From Atrina japonica (taxonomy: Eukaryota; Mollusca; Bivalvia; Pterioida; Pinnidae), in the NCBI GenBank assembly GCA_030159075.1, contig BROG01000026.1, positions 973,501 to 1,037,500 of the forward strand: a stretch of 64,000 bases of DNA, read 5' to 3'. Made by a program: the position numbers and the translations under genes. The first letter of the stretch is position 1. Each line of letters begins with the position of its first letter. The notes under the pieces were generated by a model that saw only the letters and a list, made by a program, of their open reading frames with translations, made no database searches and was not told the origin of the DNA. Below, piece by piece: positions 1 to 34,000 of this stretch.

Positions 1-35
1 AACGTCATGTCGGAAATTCTGCAAATTATGCACAG
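1..35 (+). CDS. 3' end of an ShKT-like exon (gene starts left of the window)
   Basis: In the frame that ends in phase 1, the first 35 bases read TSCRKFCKLCT and stop at a strong donor, CACAG|GTAAGTG. The spacing C-x3-C-x2-C is the hallmark of the end of an ShKT domain, a small three-disulfide fold named after a sea-anemone peptide and common in mollusc secreted enzymes and matrix proteins. The phase fits the Thr-rich exon at 2289. Only the last third of the domain is visible, so the domain call is an inference from one motif. Nothing here indicates that the protein is a toxin. Confidence 0.5.
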
Positions 36-174
36 GTAAGTGTAGGTAAAGGTTAAAAGAGTATGAAATAAAATTAGAAATACATATTCAATCACAAATA
101 CCAAGTATTGTTGATATCTATTTCTATTTACATACAAGTTCGATTTACTCCCACTTCGTTACTACACACGTTTC

Positions 175-760
175 TCTATGTGACTGAAGAGACAATGACG
201 ACTGATTTACTCACACAGGGTTACGTTGTTGAACGATTGAAATCTCCATTAAGGGAGTTTGATGGTCGATACGGGGGATCTTGTTAAACAATATATTAAA
301 GTTCTCTCAGGAATGTTAAATAATATTCCGTAGCACGACCATTTACAGTGACTTTCGCCAATCAGATCCTAAATTGATGACCTTTTCACAGAGATTGACC
401 TTTTCACTGAACTCGAGAGGTTTCAATGTAACATTTACGACGGGTGTGACATGCTAATAGGGGACAGGGGACTCATTCCGAACACCAGGGCTTGACACAA
501 AAATAACTTGATTTTACTCAACGTTGGCTAATCATAAAATCTGATTGGCTAAGCAGGTCAAGGTGAGAATATTCTCAGACTTAAGTAAATTCTCAAGATT
601 TTGGTTACCGGGCCCTGGTCCCATCCCGTTTGTGGTTGGCAATTGTTCTTTGTGCTGAGACCATTTGTATATATAATTTGTCGGATTATAATGGACTCGG
701 AGTTTCGATTATCCGTTGGTTCTTCTTCATTTCTGCTTTTGTATCGGCTGCGGTGGTTTC
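175..760 (+). mobile_element. Tail of a second RT-retroelement family (family 2)
   Basis: The stretch around 205-310 (GGTTACGTTGTTGAACG..., GGTCGATACGGGG) matches, in opposite orientation, 51880-51970. The stretch around 455-720 (CCTGGTCCCATCCCGTTTG, GGCAATTGTTCTT, GGACTCGGAGTT) matches 26385-26620 and 52430-52640. It is the non-coding 3' portion of a decayed element. The short open frames here are not genes. Confidence 0.55.
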
Positions 761-1552
761 TTTCTATTCAAGAAATAGAATAAATATGCTTCTGGAAGTA
801 ACAAAGGCTGGTGACGTTTCAAACATTCTTCTTGTGTATTTTTTCAGAATTAGATGTTGTGAAAAAGAGCGTAACGTTAAAATTATTTTGGGAAATTGGG
901 AAATTATTTGTGACTATACGTAAATTCTTGACCGTTACATAGCCGATTGACCATATGAAATAGCAACTTAACAGATACTCCAGTAAAATGAGATAGAAGG
1001 ACTTCCTAGATCTAAGGCTAACGAACAAACTGCACAAAAAGTGCTTTGTCTCAATCAGTTGTCGACAAGATTTTATAATCATAGTCTATCTGGTTAGAGC
1101 AATATTAGAGGTGATACATTGACCATATAGGACACATGAGATTGAAAAACATATCATTATAAGATATTAATTGTATTTGGGGAAACTCACAACATTTTGT
1201 AAGGATAGGACCCACTTGCTCAAGTCTGAGAATTTAACTTAACTTCAGGTATTCCGGAAATCTGATTGTCAGAACACGTCAATATCAGGACTATATTTAA
1301 GACTATGAAAATGGAATATATTTAAGAATATTCTGAAAGTGGCATTAGTTGTGTTGCTTTACCAAAACATTTTCTTCTATTTTACTACTTATATTGATGT
1401 AGAGTAACAAAAAAGAGATAAACACAGGCATACAATTCTAAAATCCCTATATACTTAGTGAAACTTTCTTGAGAGAAAAAAAGTTACTATTTGTATATGC
1501 ATATGACACTGTACCTAATATTTCACAAAATATTTCAAATATTTAGGAATAT

Positions 1553-2015
1553 AAGAATTGTTATGCTGTGTATATTGCTATGTTATTGTTATGCTGTGTA
1601 TATTGCTATGTTATTGTTATGCTGTGTATATTGCTATGTTATTGTTATGCTGTGTATATTGCTATGTTATTGTTATGCTGTGTATATTGCTATGTTATTG
1701 TTATGCTGTGTATATTGCTATGTTATTGTTATGCTGTGTATATTGCTATGTTATTGTTATGCCTGTGTATATTGCTATGTTATTGTTATGCTGTGTATAT
1801 TGCTATGTTATTGTTATGCTGTGTATATTGCTATGTTATTGTTATGCCTGTGTATATTGCTATGTTATTGTTATGCTGTGTATATTGCTATGTTATTGTT
1901 ATGCTGTGTATATTGCTATGTTATTGTTATGCTGTGTATATTGCTATGTTATTGTTATGCTGTGTATATTGTTATGTTATTGTTATGCTGTGTATATTGC
2001 TATGTTATTGTTATT
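1553..2015 (+). repeat. 28-bp minisatellite, about 16 copies
   Basis: The unit is GCTGTGTATATTGCTATGTT plus ATTGTTAT. Two copies have an extra C (GCCTGTG) and are 29 bases. Because 28 is not a multiple of 3 and the unit lacks stops in all plus frames, it produces three overlapping open frames of 150-180 codons that are artefacts. Confidence 0.95.
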
Positions 2016-2288
2016 GTTCGTCAATCTAAGTAGTAAAATGAAATATTTGTTTTGGAAAATATAACTAATGTTCCTTTTTGAAGAAAGAAACCCAAGACTG
2101 AATAAAATCATTGTGAAAAGGATACTTAAACCTTTCTTGACTATGAACATTGGGTTTTCAACACTTGATATTTTCTATTCGACATTGTACATGTGATACT
2201 GTAAGAATACTGTAATAAAGTACTTGGTGTCAAGGAGTAGCCTTCTCGACAACAAAATGTTGATAGGATTCAATATCTGTTTAAACAG

Positions 2289-2480
2289 CTCCTTCAACTT
2301 CCACTTCACCGATGACGACATCGATGCCTGAAGCAACAACAAAACAACAAACAAGCATAGAAACAACTACTGTGAAGAAAACCAGTGCCGATATGACGTC
2401 AACCAGCAAAGAATCAAGCACTATGATGATGAAGACTAGCGGAAAGTCAAGCACTGAAATGATGATGACTACAGTTTCTG
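2289..2480 (+). CDS. Thr/Ser/Met-rich mucin-like exon A
   Basis: The acceptor is GTTTAAACAG and the donor is TCTG|GTATGG. This is a symmetrical phase 1-1 exon of 64 codons. It reads PSTSTSPMTTSMPEATTKQQ and continues as Thr, Ser, Lys and Met-rich sequence with repeated SST, MMM and TTT clusters, and it has no cysteine. Such stretches are usually O-glycosylated linkers in secreted proteins. It joins in frame to 3824-4174 and, upstream, to the ShKT-like end at 1-35. No enzymatic domain is visible. Confidence 0.6.
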
Positions 2481-3823
2481 GTATGGTAAAAATTCATGTA
2501 TCTATTTTAACCGCAAATGGTTCAAACGTATATTGTCGGCGTCTCTCTGTGATGCTTCACCCTCAGGTTACAGGGTTGAGCCTGCCTCTGTCCTCTTAGC
2601 TGTTTTCATTACAATTTTTGTGTGACCCACTAACCTGAATCATCCAGACGTTATATTTTGCTTGCTTCGATCGCTACATTGACGTCTGAATGCATACACA
2701 ATCAGAATCCATCAAGCCTAAGAAATATTTACTGTGCCAGATTGTGACGTAATAGTAATTTACGTAAGAATTTTGTGACGTTGCATTGACTACTCCACAA
2801 CACTTTTTTTCAAATTATTGGTAAAAAATACAAACCATGAAACAGCGGCTCTGCCTTCTACGCTAGCTCTTCGACATGGCTTACACCACTGCCACCACCG
2901 CTTCACGCGTAGTATAGAATTTTGCTTCAAATTTTAACTTTTATATCATTGTAAAATAAAGTGTTAAGTTATATTGTGAAGAATTGTAACAAATAAACGC
3001 AGTCAAAATGATAATTTTATAAGTAATCATATATTTATTTAAAAAGTAACAATATTTTGAAGAATCAAATTCTATTGCCGTAGGAACACTGTGTGAATAT
3101 GTCCCGACCGATTAGAGGAACACCCAGGAAACCCCTCGATCAGTAACTCGGTAGGTATATTCCGAATGAAAACTTGTGACATGGTCGCCCAGTATGAGAA
3201 CAGACCAATTACCATGGAAGACAAAAAAATAATAATAATAATTCATGATTGTGAAAACTTCAGTTGGGGTTTTACTAAAAGTGAACAGATCGGTGCCGTT
3301 TCTTCTTTACTACAGAACAAAAATGTTTCTACGGCTTTTCCGTGTCTGCCATTTTAAAGCATAGCGTCTATGATTACTTAGTAACGACGAATGTAGTACA
3401 GTGAAACCGTTCCGAAAATTACTGTAACGCACTGAATAGCCAATAGTTTCCAAAGGGGTGAAGGCAGTGGTGTTTAAGGTCAAGGACCGTTACTCGCTGT
3501 GAGGAGTGTGAAAAGAAAGTTGTGATCTATCATAACACATTGGTAAAATTACAACTGTATACTTATCATTCATTTGCACTATACGTTCAATCTACTTTTT
3601 TGTTGTTTTTTTCGAACATTTATTTATCCTCGATAGCTTTCAAATTTGAAACGGAAAACTAAAATGCGCAGAATCATATATTGGACGTTTGTGATTGGTC
3701 ACCTGATTGAACACACCATAAGAAGACGAAATGTTGATCTAGTGTAAAACTCCACATCTCTCAGACTTGATCAGTAACAGTTTGTATCATCAAACCGTTA
3801 ACTAATTGTTTTATTTCTTGTAG

Positions 3824-4174
3824 TTACAGACAACACTGCGTCCATGAAACCACAGACATCAGAAAAAATGTCCACCGAAATGATGAAATCAACAAGTATG
3901 CCGATGACAATATCCACTGAAATGATGAAATCAACGAGTATGCCGATGAAAATGTCCACTGAAATGATGAAATCAACGAGTATGCCGATGAAAATGTCCA
4001 CCGAAATGATGAAATCAACGAGTATGTTGATGACAGTGTCCACCAAAATGATGAAATCAACGAGTATGCCGATGGAAATGTCCACCACAACACAAAACAT
4101 GAATAGCATGGAAGCTACTTCCGATATGATGCCTTCAAAAGCAGTAATGTCGTCTGCATCGGCCAAAATTGCCG
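3824..4174 (+). CDS. Met/Thr-rich tandem-repeat exon B
   Basis: The acceptor is TTTCTTGTAG and the donor is GCCG|GTAAAG. It is phase 1-1 with 117 codons. It starts VTDNTASMKPQTSEKM, then carries about five copies of a 14-residue unit of the form KMSTEMMKSTSMPM (42-base DNA repeat), and ends SSASAKIA. Methionine is nearly a quarter of the repeat, which is unusual for a mucin-like linker. The repeat copies differ by few bases, so array length is probably variable between individuals. The function is unknown. Confidence 0.6.
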
Positions 4175-4559
4175 GTAAAGTATTACTTTATTAAAATTTA
4201 AGTCAGTTAACTGGCAAATTTGATTGTTTTCAAGATCGTAATACAAGAGTATCACAAAAAGAATCCATACTTGTATGCATTAGTTTAATCGAACATTGCA
4301 TATTATTCCACAACTGCATACACTAAAACGAATTTTGAAAAACGCAAAAACCTGTAATTTGACATTTTTATTTTTTCCTGCAAGGATTTTTCATAGTTTG
4401 TATTAGGTATTCGCCATGTGTCTTAGACGATACGTCGTGCGTATTATTTTTGGACGATATTTAATAGAATGCAATAAATTATATATTATTTCAGTTAATA
4501 TGTAATATACTCGTTTCTCTGAATGTTCCTTTTTCGCCAGCTCAGTAGTTTTTAATTAT

Positions 4560-4720
4560 ATCATGGCGGCGAGTTTTCAATGTTTGAGCAGAGATCCAGT
4601 AAAATGTACCCGTGAATAGACCACTGGCGATCCGCAAGTGGCAAGCTCTTTTACAAAATCAGCTTCGGCTCCTTGCTGAATTGGTCGTATTGCTAATGAA
4701 TTGTAATAAATCATCGGAAG
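4560..4720 (+). repeat. Dispersed repeat, copy 1 of 3
   Basis: The order GGCGGC(G/C)AGTTTTCAATG, GTGAATAGACCA, GGCAAGCTCTTTTACAAAATC is shared, diverged, with 14575-14720 and 22130-22260. No coding capacity is evident and the family is unrecognised. Confidence 0.4.
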
Positions 4721-4898
4721 AGGAACAAAGTCCGGCTAGAAATGATGCATCGATCATATTGCAAATGATTGGATGTCCCATATTATTTAGTTGTTATAGC
4801 CGTCTGTCAGTCTGTCTGTGTATCTGTCTGTTTATGTTTGTTTGTCTATCTGTTTGTATATCTGTCTATGATAATTATGACTATTTTGCTACTTGCAG

Positions 4899-4915
4899 AT
4901 CCTGTTGTCGGTTGA
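4899..4915 (+). CDS. Possible terminal exon of the ShKT/mucin-like gene
   Basis: A long T-rich tract and TTGCAG acceptor precede ATCCTGTTGTCGGTTGA. In the required phase this adds DPVVG and a TGA stop. An AATAAA lies about 75 bases downstream near 4989. The splice signal is good but the exon is too short to be certain, and the gene could use a different 3' end. Confidence 0.3.
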
Positions 4916-5269
4916 CGTATTGGATATAATGCCTGCCGAGCCAAAGCTTCATTTTATCAAATTTAAAGACTCATTGTATTTCATTTCGAAATAAAAAGTT
5001 AAAAGTGAAATAAAAATGTTGATAACTTTACACCTTTCCAAATGGTATGCCTTTGTTCTGAGTATTTCATTTGTTGTAGTTTTGTCGTGTTGTGGTGATT
5101 TTATTATCAGCAATGCCTATATACTTGTTTACTATAGCAAGGTACGTCTTAAACTAAAAAACATCATGGATTTCTATACATATTTAATGAAATCGGATTT
5201 GATATCCAAACAGCTATATAATGGATTCATTTCTCATTTATTTCATTTGAATTCGATCGTGGACTCCCG

Positions 5270-5365
5270 GCAGTTGTGACCGATCGATCGGGTGATGCTT
5301 ACGCCTCCATGGCACCTGATCCCATATCTGTATTGTCAATGGTCCGTGTTTGTCCAATGTTCACA
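5270..5365 (+). mobile_element. Tail fragment of RT-family 1
   Basis: It contains diverged GATGCTTACGCCTCCATGGC, ACCTGATCCCA and GGTCCGTGTTTGTCCA, the reverse complement of the conserved tail best seen at 44010-44160. Only the 3' tail is present. Confidence 0.6.
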
Positions 5366-5904
5366 AGAATAGTGTATCATCTCCTGAACCTGTTCATTAA
5401 TACTTTCGTATCTGTGGTTTTTACATTTTAGATGTATTAACATATCGATTTTGTCTTATTTCAGTTTTAGTCACATGACATGTAAGTAAACATTGCGTTA
5501 CCAAATTACATGCAATTTAAATCTTTATTTCACTGAAAAATCATAAAATAAAGAAATGATTAATATCAAATATACATAATATTTATTCTTTATTGTGTAA
5601 AATGCTCATTTGGTGTAAATGTTCTCTTATTTACAACATAATTCTAACACTTGTTTGTTTATTATAAATGATATGATCTTGTACAATAAAACATATAATA
5701 GAGAAATTATTTACAATGAGATAGATCTTGTATATATATATAAAAAATATTGTGTACAAACATATCTAAGATCGAATGTATAATGTTTAACACAATATGA
5801 ATACACATAAAATGTGTGCTGAAACAATAACACTCTTAATTTAAACATAAACGATAATAACAAAAACATATAGAGGTATTATATATACTACGACAGCCAT
5901 GAGT

Positions 5905-6385
5905 TAAAAATCTGTGATAAGACACGTTCAGTAAACACTAAAAATAAGGCACTTCCGGTCAACAGAGTGGACAAGACACGTGAAAATATATACAATTAGA
6001 TATATTAACATGACATAATAACTGTCAGGTAAGACAGTACTAGTCATGGTGTAAAATCGGTGATAAGACACGTCCGACAAACAGAAAATAAGGCTTTTCC
6101 GGTCAACAGAGTGGACAAGACAGGTGAAAATATATACAATAAGATATAATAACATGACATAATAACTGTCAGCCAAGACAGTACTAGTGATAGTGTAAAA
6201 TCGGAGATAAGACACGTCCGGTAAACACTGAGAATAGCACACTTCCGGTCAATAGTTAACAAGACACTATCGTGACGTAATAATTGTTAGGCATGACGTA
6301 ATAACTGTCATGTAAGACATTCATGGTGTAAAATCAGCAATAAGACACGTACGGTAAACAAAGAAAATAAGGCATTTCCGGTTAG
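5905..6385 (+). repeat. Tandem array, period about 145 bp, 3-4 copies
   Basis: GATAAGACACGTYCGG-type blocks recur near 5917, 6062, 6208 and 6340. Each is followed by CACTTCCGGTCAACAGAGTGG and by ATGACATAATAACTGTCA. The last copies are rearranged. The overlapping minus-strand open frames are by-products. Confidence 0.8.
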
Positions 6386-7566
6386 CATATTGAAAAAGTC
6401 AATTGACATAATATATACAATTAAATGCAATAACATGACTTAATAACTTCCAAGTAAGACTAACAGAAAACGAAACATTTGCAAAAGCCAACATAACTTT
6501 GGGTTTAAAATATAACCGAAAAGAAGAATTTAAATTCAAAGCGAAATCTTTTATCACACCTAAAATATATACAGAAAACAAGATAGGAAGAAACTTTCAA
6601 GGGCGAATAAGGATGTTGAATGGCAAACTTAAGCGGCAGGAAATTATTTCAGATAAAGATTTGTTCGTTTTTACCGCAGTTAGGAATCATTTTATGAGAA
6701 TGTTGTATCAGCTAAATTGTATTTACATGAATCAGTATCTCCGTGAATACAAACCAGAAATACTCCATCTATTGACTATAAACTGAAGATTTATACTTCT
6801 AAACGTATGTGAATCAGCCTTAAAATAACATGAAGACATGTCTTAAGTTTGTAAAAATTCCTGACTGCAAATCATTTTAAGAGGAGCGCAATAGCACTGT
6901 GCAAATGGGAATCAAAATTCTGGATGTTTTTATATTTGCCTAAAGAAAATTTGATTGCAGTTCCTTTGTAATATCATAAAATGTTGAAAAAGATAATATT
7001 AGTAAACGTATTGCGATTGACTATGTTGAACATTAGTAAAAATTAATTTCATGCAACATGATACATTCTGTGTTAAACTTAACATGTTTATGTGCAAAAA
7101 TAATCTTTCAAATACATATTTAAAAACAATAATATACATGTACATGTAAAAGCAAAGAAATGCACCCGGTATCTTGTATGTAGTGTGATTAAAATTCCCA
7201 ACACTTTACCAAATGACTTTGAAGCTGTGTAAAGAAACTCGGAATCTTGGTCGTGAAAGAAATTAGAGAGTGCAAGTCCTGCAAATATAATTACTTTGTG
7301 TTTTACAATCACACAAGATTGACATAGAATGTATATTGATGGTGGATAATGGAAACTGTTTCTTATATTTGTTGCCAAAATGGCTGCACAGAGACACCGG
7401 AAGTCATCTGAGTCACGTGATATGTTTGGATTTCGTGATTAACACAATTGGTTGCTACACATACTGATAAATATAATAGAGCGTTACGATTGGTAGGTAA
7501 ACATATTGATTAACATTGGTTGGTTCATATATTGATAAACACAATTAAATGTTATGATTGGTAGAT

Positions 7567-28740
<21,174 letters not shown>

Positions 28741-28870
28741 TTTTGAGCAAGAGTAATCCACAGCCTATCAACTGACATTTACGATGAAGATATAATTCAA
28801 GGGAGTTTAATTTTAGAGAACATTTCAATCTTCGTCTGCAGACACTAAAGACAAAATGCCTGGAAGGTGT

Positions 28871-29921
28871 TTACTATTGGTTATTTCATCAAATTGTCAC
28901 CGCTGACAACGCCCCTAGTATGGCAGAGATAATATTCGTGCTTCGGTGGTCACTATCGACATTATGACCCCAAAAATAATTAAAAGGATAGGAATAAGGT
29001 TGTCATTATTGTGTTTGATGAGATAGAAACGGTCATTTGACCGCTACCTTCTGTGATGTAGCGCATTTATATTGTAATCAAAGGTTTAAAATGCAAATTA
29101 ACTTTCGCGGATAAGGACTCTGCTTAATGTATTTAGATGCTGCCAGTCAAAAGAACAATTATTCTTAGCGGAATACAAGAACCTGTCGCTTTTGAGATGA
29201 AATAACATACCTAGAGAAAGAGGCATTCAAGTATTTTAGAATTGGTTTTATAGCTATCATTTTAAAGAATTAAACATTTTAATAATTTTGTGAATACCAA
29301 TTTAACGGACCAAAACTGATTTAGGATAACCGTTGGTGCAAGGTACTAGACCCTTTAACCCATGAATATGAGTGGTGTGTTCCTTTCTATTCTTTAGAAC
29401 CAGTCGATTATAGACTGTAGGGTTGAATGGGTTAGGAACCACGCATGATCACAAGAACGAAAACATTAGTATGTATCTGATTCTAATTTAGAATCATGAC
29501 CTTGAAATATATGTTTCCTTGTCTCTACAGTTGGGACTACGGTAATGTGGATTCTGCGCACTTTTTTATTTTTAACAAACATTACACACTATTGTGACCT
29601 ATAATACGTGTTTTTGGGTTTGTGTTGTGTGTCGATTTATTTACAATATTCTAACATACTGCTTCAACACAATACTAATGCAATGATATTGTTCTATTGC
29701 AACTGCTGACGATAGCTCTTATTGCTTTGAGTTCAGTAGTGGTGGTTGAAATCTATGAAATGTGCCGTAATAACTGGATTATAAGTTATTATGCTGGATG
29801 AAATATAACATTTCACGTGTATTTATATTGTTAGAAATGGATTTTGTGATATAATGAATGAGGACGATCGGGTGCTTTCGCTGTCATCATCTAACCACTC
29901 TGCTACGGAGCCATTTTACTG
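28871..29921. other. No gene recognised
   Basis: Sequence upstream of the SLC6 start exon. Apart from the 82-bp hairpin at 29354 I see no exon-like frame, RNA gene or clear promoter motif. Confidence 0.5.
29354..29435 (+). mobile_element. 82-bp hairpin MITE, copy 2
   Basis: TTTAACCCATGAA and GTTGAATGGGTTA form the ends. The interior AGAACCAGTCGATTATAGAC and TGTAGGGTT match 28289-28370, and the total length is the same. Confidence 0.6.
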
Positions 29922-30041
29922 TTATATGTACATGTACATGTATTTTCTATAAATTCTAATATAGAAATATATCGTAAAGAAAAACGATAAAATAGATAAA
30001 AATAAATAAATAATCACAAAAAAGGAAAATGATGGATGAAT

Positions 30042-30047
30042 AAATAA

Positions 30048-30085
<38 letters not shown>

Positions 30086-30165
30086 CGATCCATCCATCCA
30101 TCCATCCATCCATAAATAAATAAATAAATAAATAAATGAATAAATGAATAAATAAATAAACATGC
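30042..30165 (+). repeat. Compound tetranucleotide microsatellite (GATA, ATCC, AATA)
   Basis: About nine GATA units are followed by seven CATC/ATCC units and then AATA units with a few AATG. The poly-Tyr/Leu open frames across it are artefacts. Confidence 0.95.
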
Positions 30166-30720
30166 AAATAGACAAATAGTCGAAATCGCAAATTTATCTA
30201 TCACATATAAAATAGAAACAAGAAAAACGGACAATCAACAAAACTAATTTTGAAAATAAAATAAATAACAACTTAAGCATAAAAAATTAACGATGAAAAA
30301 ATTAATAGGTAAATAAACAATGAAAAAACCGCTCAAATATATTTATCACTTCTAACTCATTTCTGCCAATAAGGTTATTGATACTGATTCGTTGTTTACA
30401 AGCCTACCGTGTCATCATTTGAACATCAGTAATTTTATCTACTACAAAAATGTCCTTGAACAACAAATTAAAATGCAATTTCCGTAAAATTCAGTGTTTA
30501 ATGGCAATCTACAGGCGAATAAACACTGAATTTAACTGACTTTGATTTGTAAAATACAGGTCACCTATCGGACACATTATGTTTAATGATGCTTGAATTA
30601 CCCTTGTGTTTCATGAAAAAAGAATTTCTATTGAAATTTGGTGTCGTAAACTGTTAAACTGTGTGAAAGCTTCGGCGTAAGATTTCACCGATAACGTTAC
30701 TACCGGGCCAAGTGAATAGT

Positions 30721-30945
30721 ACATACATACATACGTACATACGTACATACATACATACATACATACATACATACGTACGTACGTACGTACACACACACAC
30801 ATACATACATACATGCATACATACATACATACATACATATATACATATATATATACATACATACATACATACCTACCTACCTACCTACCTACCTACCTAC
30901 ATACATACATACGTACACACACGCACGCACGCACGCACGCATACA
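30721..30945 (+). repeat. Compound (CATA)n/(CGTA)n/(CCTA)n microsatellite
   Basis: A long run of CATA units with CGTA, CA, CCTA and CGCA blocks. It yields Thr/Tyr/His open frames with no biological meaning. Confidence 0.96.
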
Positions 30946-30988
30946 TGCATGGGCAGGGTTAAATAAACTGGAAAACAGGGCCTGACAT

Positions 30989-31008
30989 GCATCATCATCA
31001 TCATCATT

Positions 31009-31043
<35 letters not shown>

Positions 31044-31044
31044 T
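30989..31044 (+). repeat. (ATC)n microsatellite
   Basis: About 18 ATC units with one interruption. Confidence 0.95.
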
Positions 31045-34000
31045 TTGTACAAGAAAGAGTCATCCGTTTCATTGTGTTTTGAACTTTGGGCATGAACAAA
31101 ATCATGCTAATATATATGTTGATATTAGAAAAATCTGTCTCGTATTCGATCTTTCATCTTTATTCTGAATGTTAGTCTAGACGTTTTTTGTTAGAAAATT
31201 AATCAATCGTGTTTTGAATTTATTCATATACGAACAAAAACATGTTAATATACATATATGTTAATAATATTAAAAAGTTTTATCGCGTATTTTATCTTCT
31301 TACTTGAAATGTCAGTCTTAGCATTTTGCTAGACATTTAATCAATCAATATAAAATATCTATATTGAAAAATGACCTACATCTTTATACTTTTGTTAATG
31401 TTCCAAGTTTACTTTCTGTTTTAATCAAAGTTGATATACAACAATGAATGACTTGGACAAAGCATTTTAAAATGACATCTTACTTCGTCGAGGCTATAAA
31501 TTATAATTATTGACATTGTCGAGGTCGATATAAATATATTGTCGAGGTTAATACTGCTCTTTTACTAAGTTTGATTAATTAATGTTAATATACATTTACA
31601 ATACTACAAAATGTTTCTATCCGTATCCGCAAACTGCACAAGATCGTTGTAGCGGAAGGATTTAACGAGAGCTACGATGATACCAGAGCTGTTGAAAACT
31701 TCAAAATTTTGTCAGACATTTTGACTGACAAACATACAATCCGTCAGTCCGAATGGAAATCTGTCAGTCCAAATGGCAATCTGTCAGTCCGAATGGAAAT
31801 CTGTCAGTCCGAAAAAGCAAGTCCATAAATTATGTTTGAAATTAAGATAAAGACTAATAATATAGATCCAACTTTTTTACGTTTCATTTTTTTCATATTT
31901 GTATCACTTTCTCATTCTCACTCTCATCTTGCTCACACTAGTGTACCAAACTGTCTATGTATAAAAAACTATATCTGCATCTTAAAAACGCTTTGATGAT
32001 TACATTAAGCTACTCGTCGGGAATTAACACACGGGTAACGCTGATCAGACGCAATTGTAGTTTACGCTTAGACACTCGGCAAGGACCTAAAACTGTCGGT
32101 AACATTAAAACACAAATGACATTGATTGGACGCATGTTTGACCCTTTCACTACTGCAACATACTATCAGCAATATATAAATCAACAGTTACATTTTTTAT
32201 ATTGCTGGTTTTTTTAGAAACTTTATTCACATTACAATGGATGTATATAAAGACAAAGAAATAATCAACAATTGACATTTTATTTTGACTGGTTTTGAAG
32301 AAAACTGATACATGTAGATATATCAACTGGAATTAGAAACAAAAATAAATATCAGCTGTTTCATTTACCGTCTTTATTCTATATATTTTCCACATATCAT
32401 CTTATGTAACTGACATCCTTCCATGATCATTTTTATTTTGTATTTTCATATCACTTGTGGCATAATTATTTGTAAATTTGACGATATGGCCCCATTAATT
32501 CTCAGTCATGAATCTCTGAATCAACAGTTCATTTTCTTTACACGTGGCGGAATAATCCGATCTGTTTTGCCGAAATATTCGTGAAAAAATAATTAATTCA
32601 CGACCCGAGATCGCAAAATTAAAATTCGTAAGACTAACCTACTTCAATACTTCTTCATTACATTTAATTCAAAGTCGATAAATAGTGAAACACTGATCAT
32701 GCTGATCAACATCAAGTTTAAAGTCATTTCCTGCGTCCATATCTGAATTCCCTTGAAATACTCTAAGTAATCCTCCATGTATCGCGCCGCCATTATCGAA
32801 AGTGTCAATGAGCGAGACGATCAAATCCCTTCGTTTCAGTTCATATTTTCCCTCTTAACTGACACGGATTTTCATTCTCAGCCATATTTTCCATAACAGG
32901 ATATCACGTTGTAGTCTCCTTCCCAGAAAATGAAAGAACTAGTGGGCAGTTTGGGACGCTACATTAATACAGCATCGGAATATTAGCAGGCGATTTGGGC
33001 ACTATATTAACGAGAGGTTTTTAGTGAGCGGTTTTGGGTGTTTCAGAAGTGAAAGGGTTAAAAAAAATACAACTTGTCAACATTGCTTCGCCGTCGGACA
33101 TTTTGTCTGACACTAGCAGCTTTTTCGCCGGATATAGACAATTTTCGTGGGTCTTGACGGCAAGACCGACGGATTTCAACAGCTCTGTGATACGAATCGA
33201 AACATTTGTGTGGTTTGGAATTTTTTACATTCCCCTTATTTATTAAACTAGATACATGTTTAATAATTCGTTCCTCTTTAAACGGAAGTCGTTAAATATT
33301 TTGGATGACTTGAATTCCAGAAAAGTAGCTCCGGTGGATTCTCTGTATTCATTTGCAGTGTAATATTAAGGCGTTGTGTATTACACGGACGTATTGAACT
33401 CTATATTATAACTGTATGATTACACATGCATGTAATAAATTGTTTATTGTATCTGGGTTAATATAATATGGTCTCTCGCTTAGTTAAAGCTAAAATCATA
33501 CAAATACTGAGTTTGTTGCGGTCAACATGAAGATATATCAGTGCCGTATAAGATACATTATATTATCAAAGCCAGGTATCTAAACTGGTATAGGTCTACA
33601 AAAATGAACTGGATCTTGCTGAGAAACAGAACGAGTCTATATCATACCAAGACAGGGGTTGACAAGGTACCTGTCCACCAACATAAATTGGTACATGTTT
33701 ACAAACAGAACGGATCTAAATTAAATCTTAACAGGGGTGACAGGTTATTTGTCGACACAAAAATATTAGAGCAACATGAATGCATGGACACGACAAAAGG
33801 TTTAATACGTACACACCTATTTTGGGGAAATTTACACTATTGTTTTGGTTTCTGATAAAACATGCATCTGCCATTTTATATTGGTAAGTATACCTATACC
33901 TGTCGGTACACAGTATTAGAGATCAGTAGTACGTTGTACCAGATCATTGCAAAATATTTTTCTTGTACAATTCCTATTTTGGGAAAATAGCCAACATTGT

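Noticed and set aside
1491..2064. Three overlapping open frames of 150-180 codons rich in Cys, Tyr, Leu and Ile
   Set aside because: They are the three readings of a 28-bp minisatellite that contains no stop. There is no codon bias, splice context or non-repetitive protein sequence.
3798..4166. 122-codon minus-strand frame with Ile/Asp/Val repeats
   Set aside because: It is the antisense shadow of the Met/Thr-rich exon, whose acceptor, donor and phases support the plus strand.
5928..6262. Minus-strand frames with Leu/Ser/Tyr repeats
   Set aside because: They lie entirely in the 145-bp tandem array, and the repeat explains the open frame.
7088..7378. 96-codon open frame on the minus strand just after the SLC6 stop
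   Set aside because: No domain, no splice context and low-complexity hydrophobic composition. More likely 3' UTR or intergenic sequence.
30611..30966. Thr-Tyr-His and Val-Cys-Met repeat proteins
   Set aside because: They are translations of a compound CATA/CGTA microsatellite.
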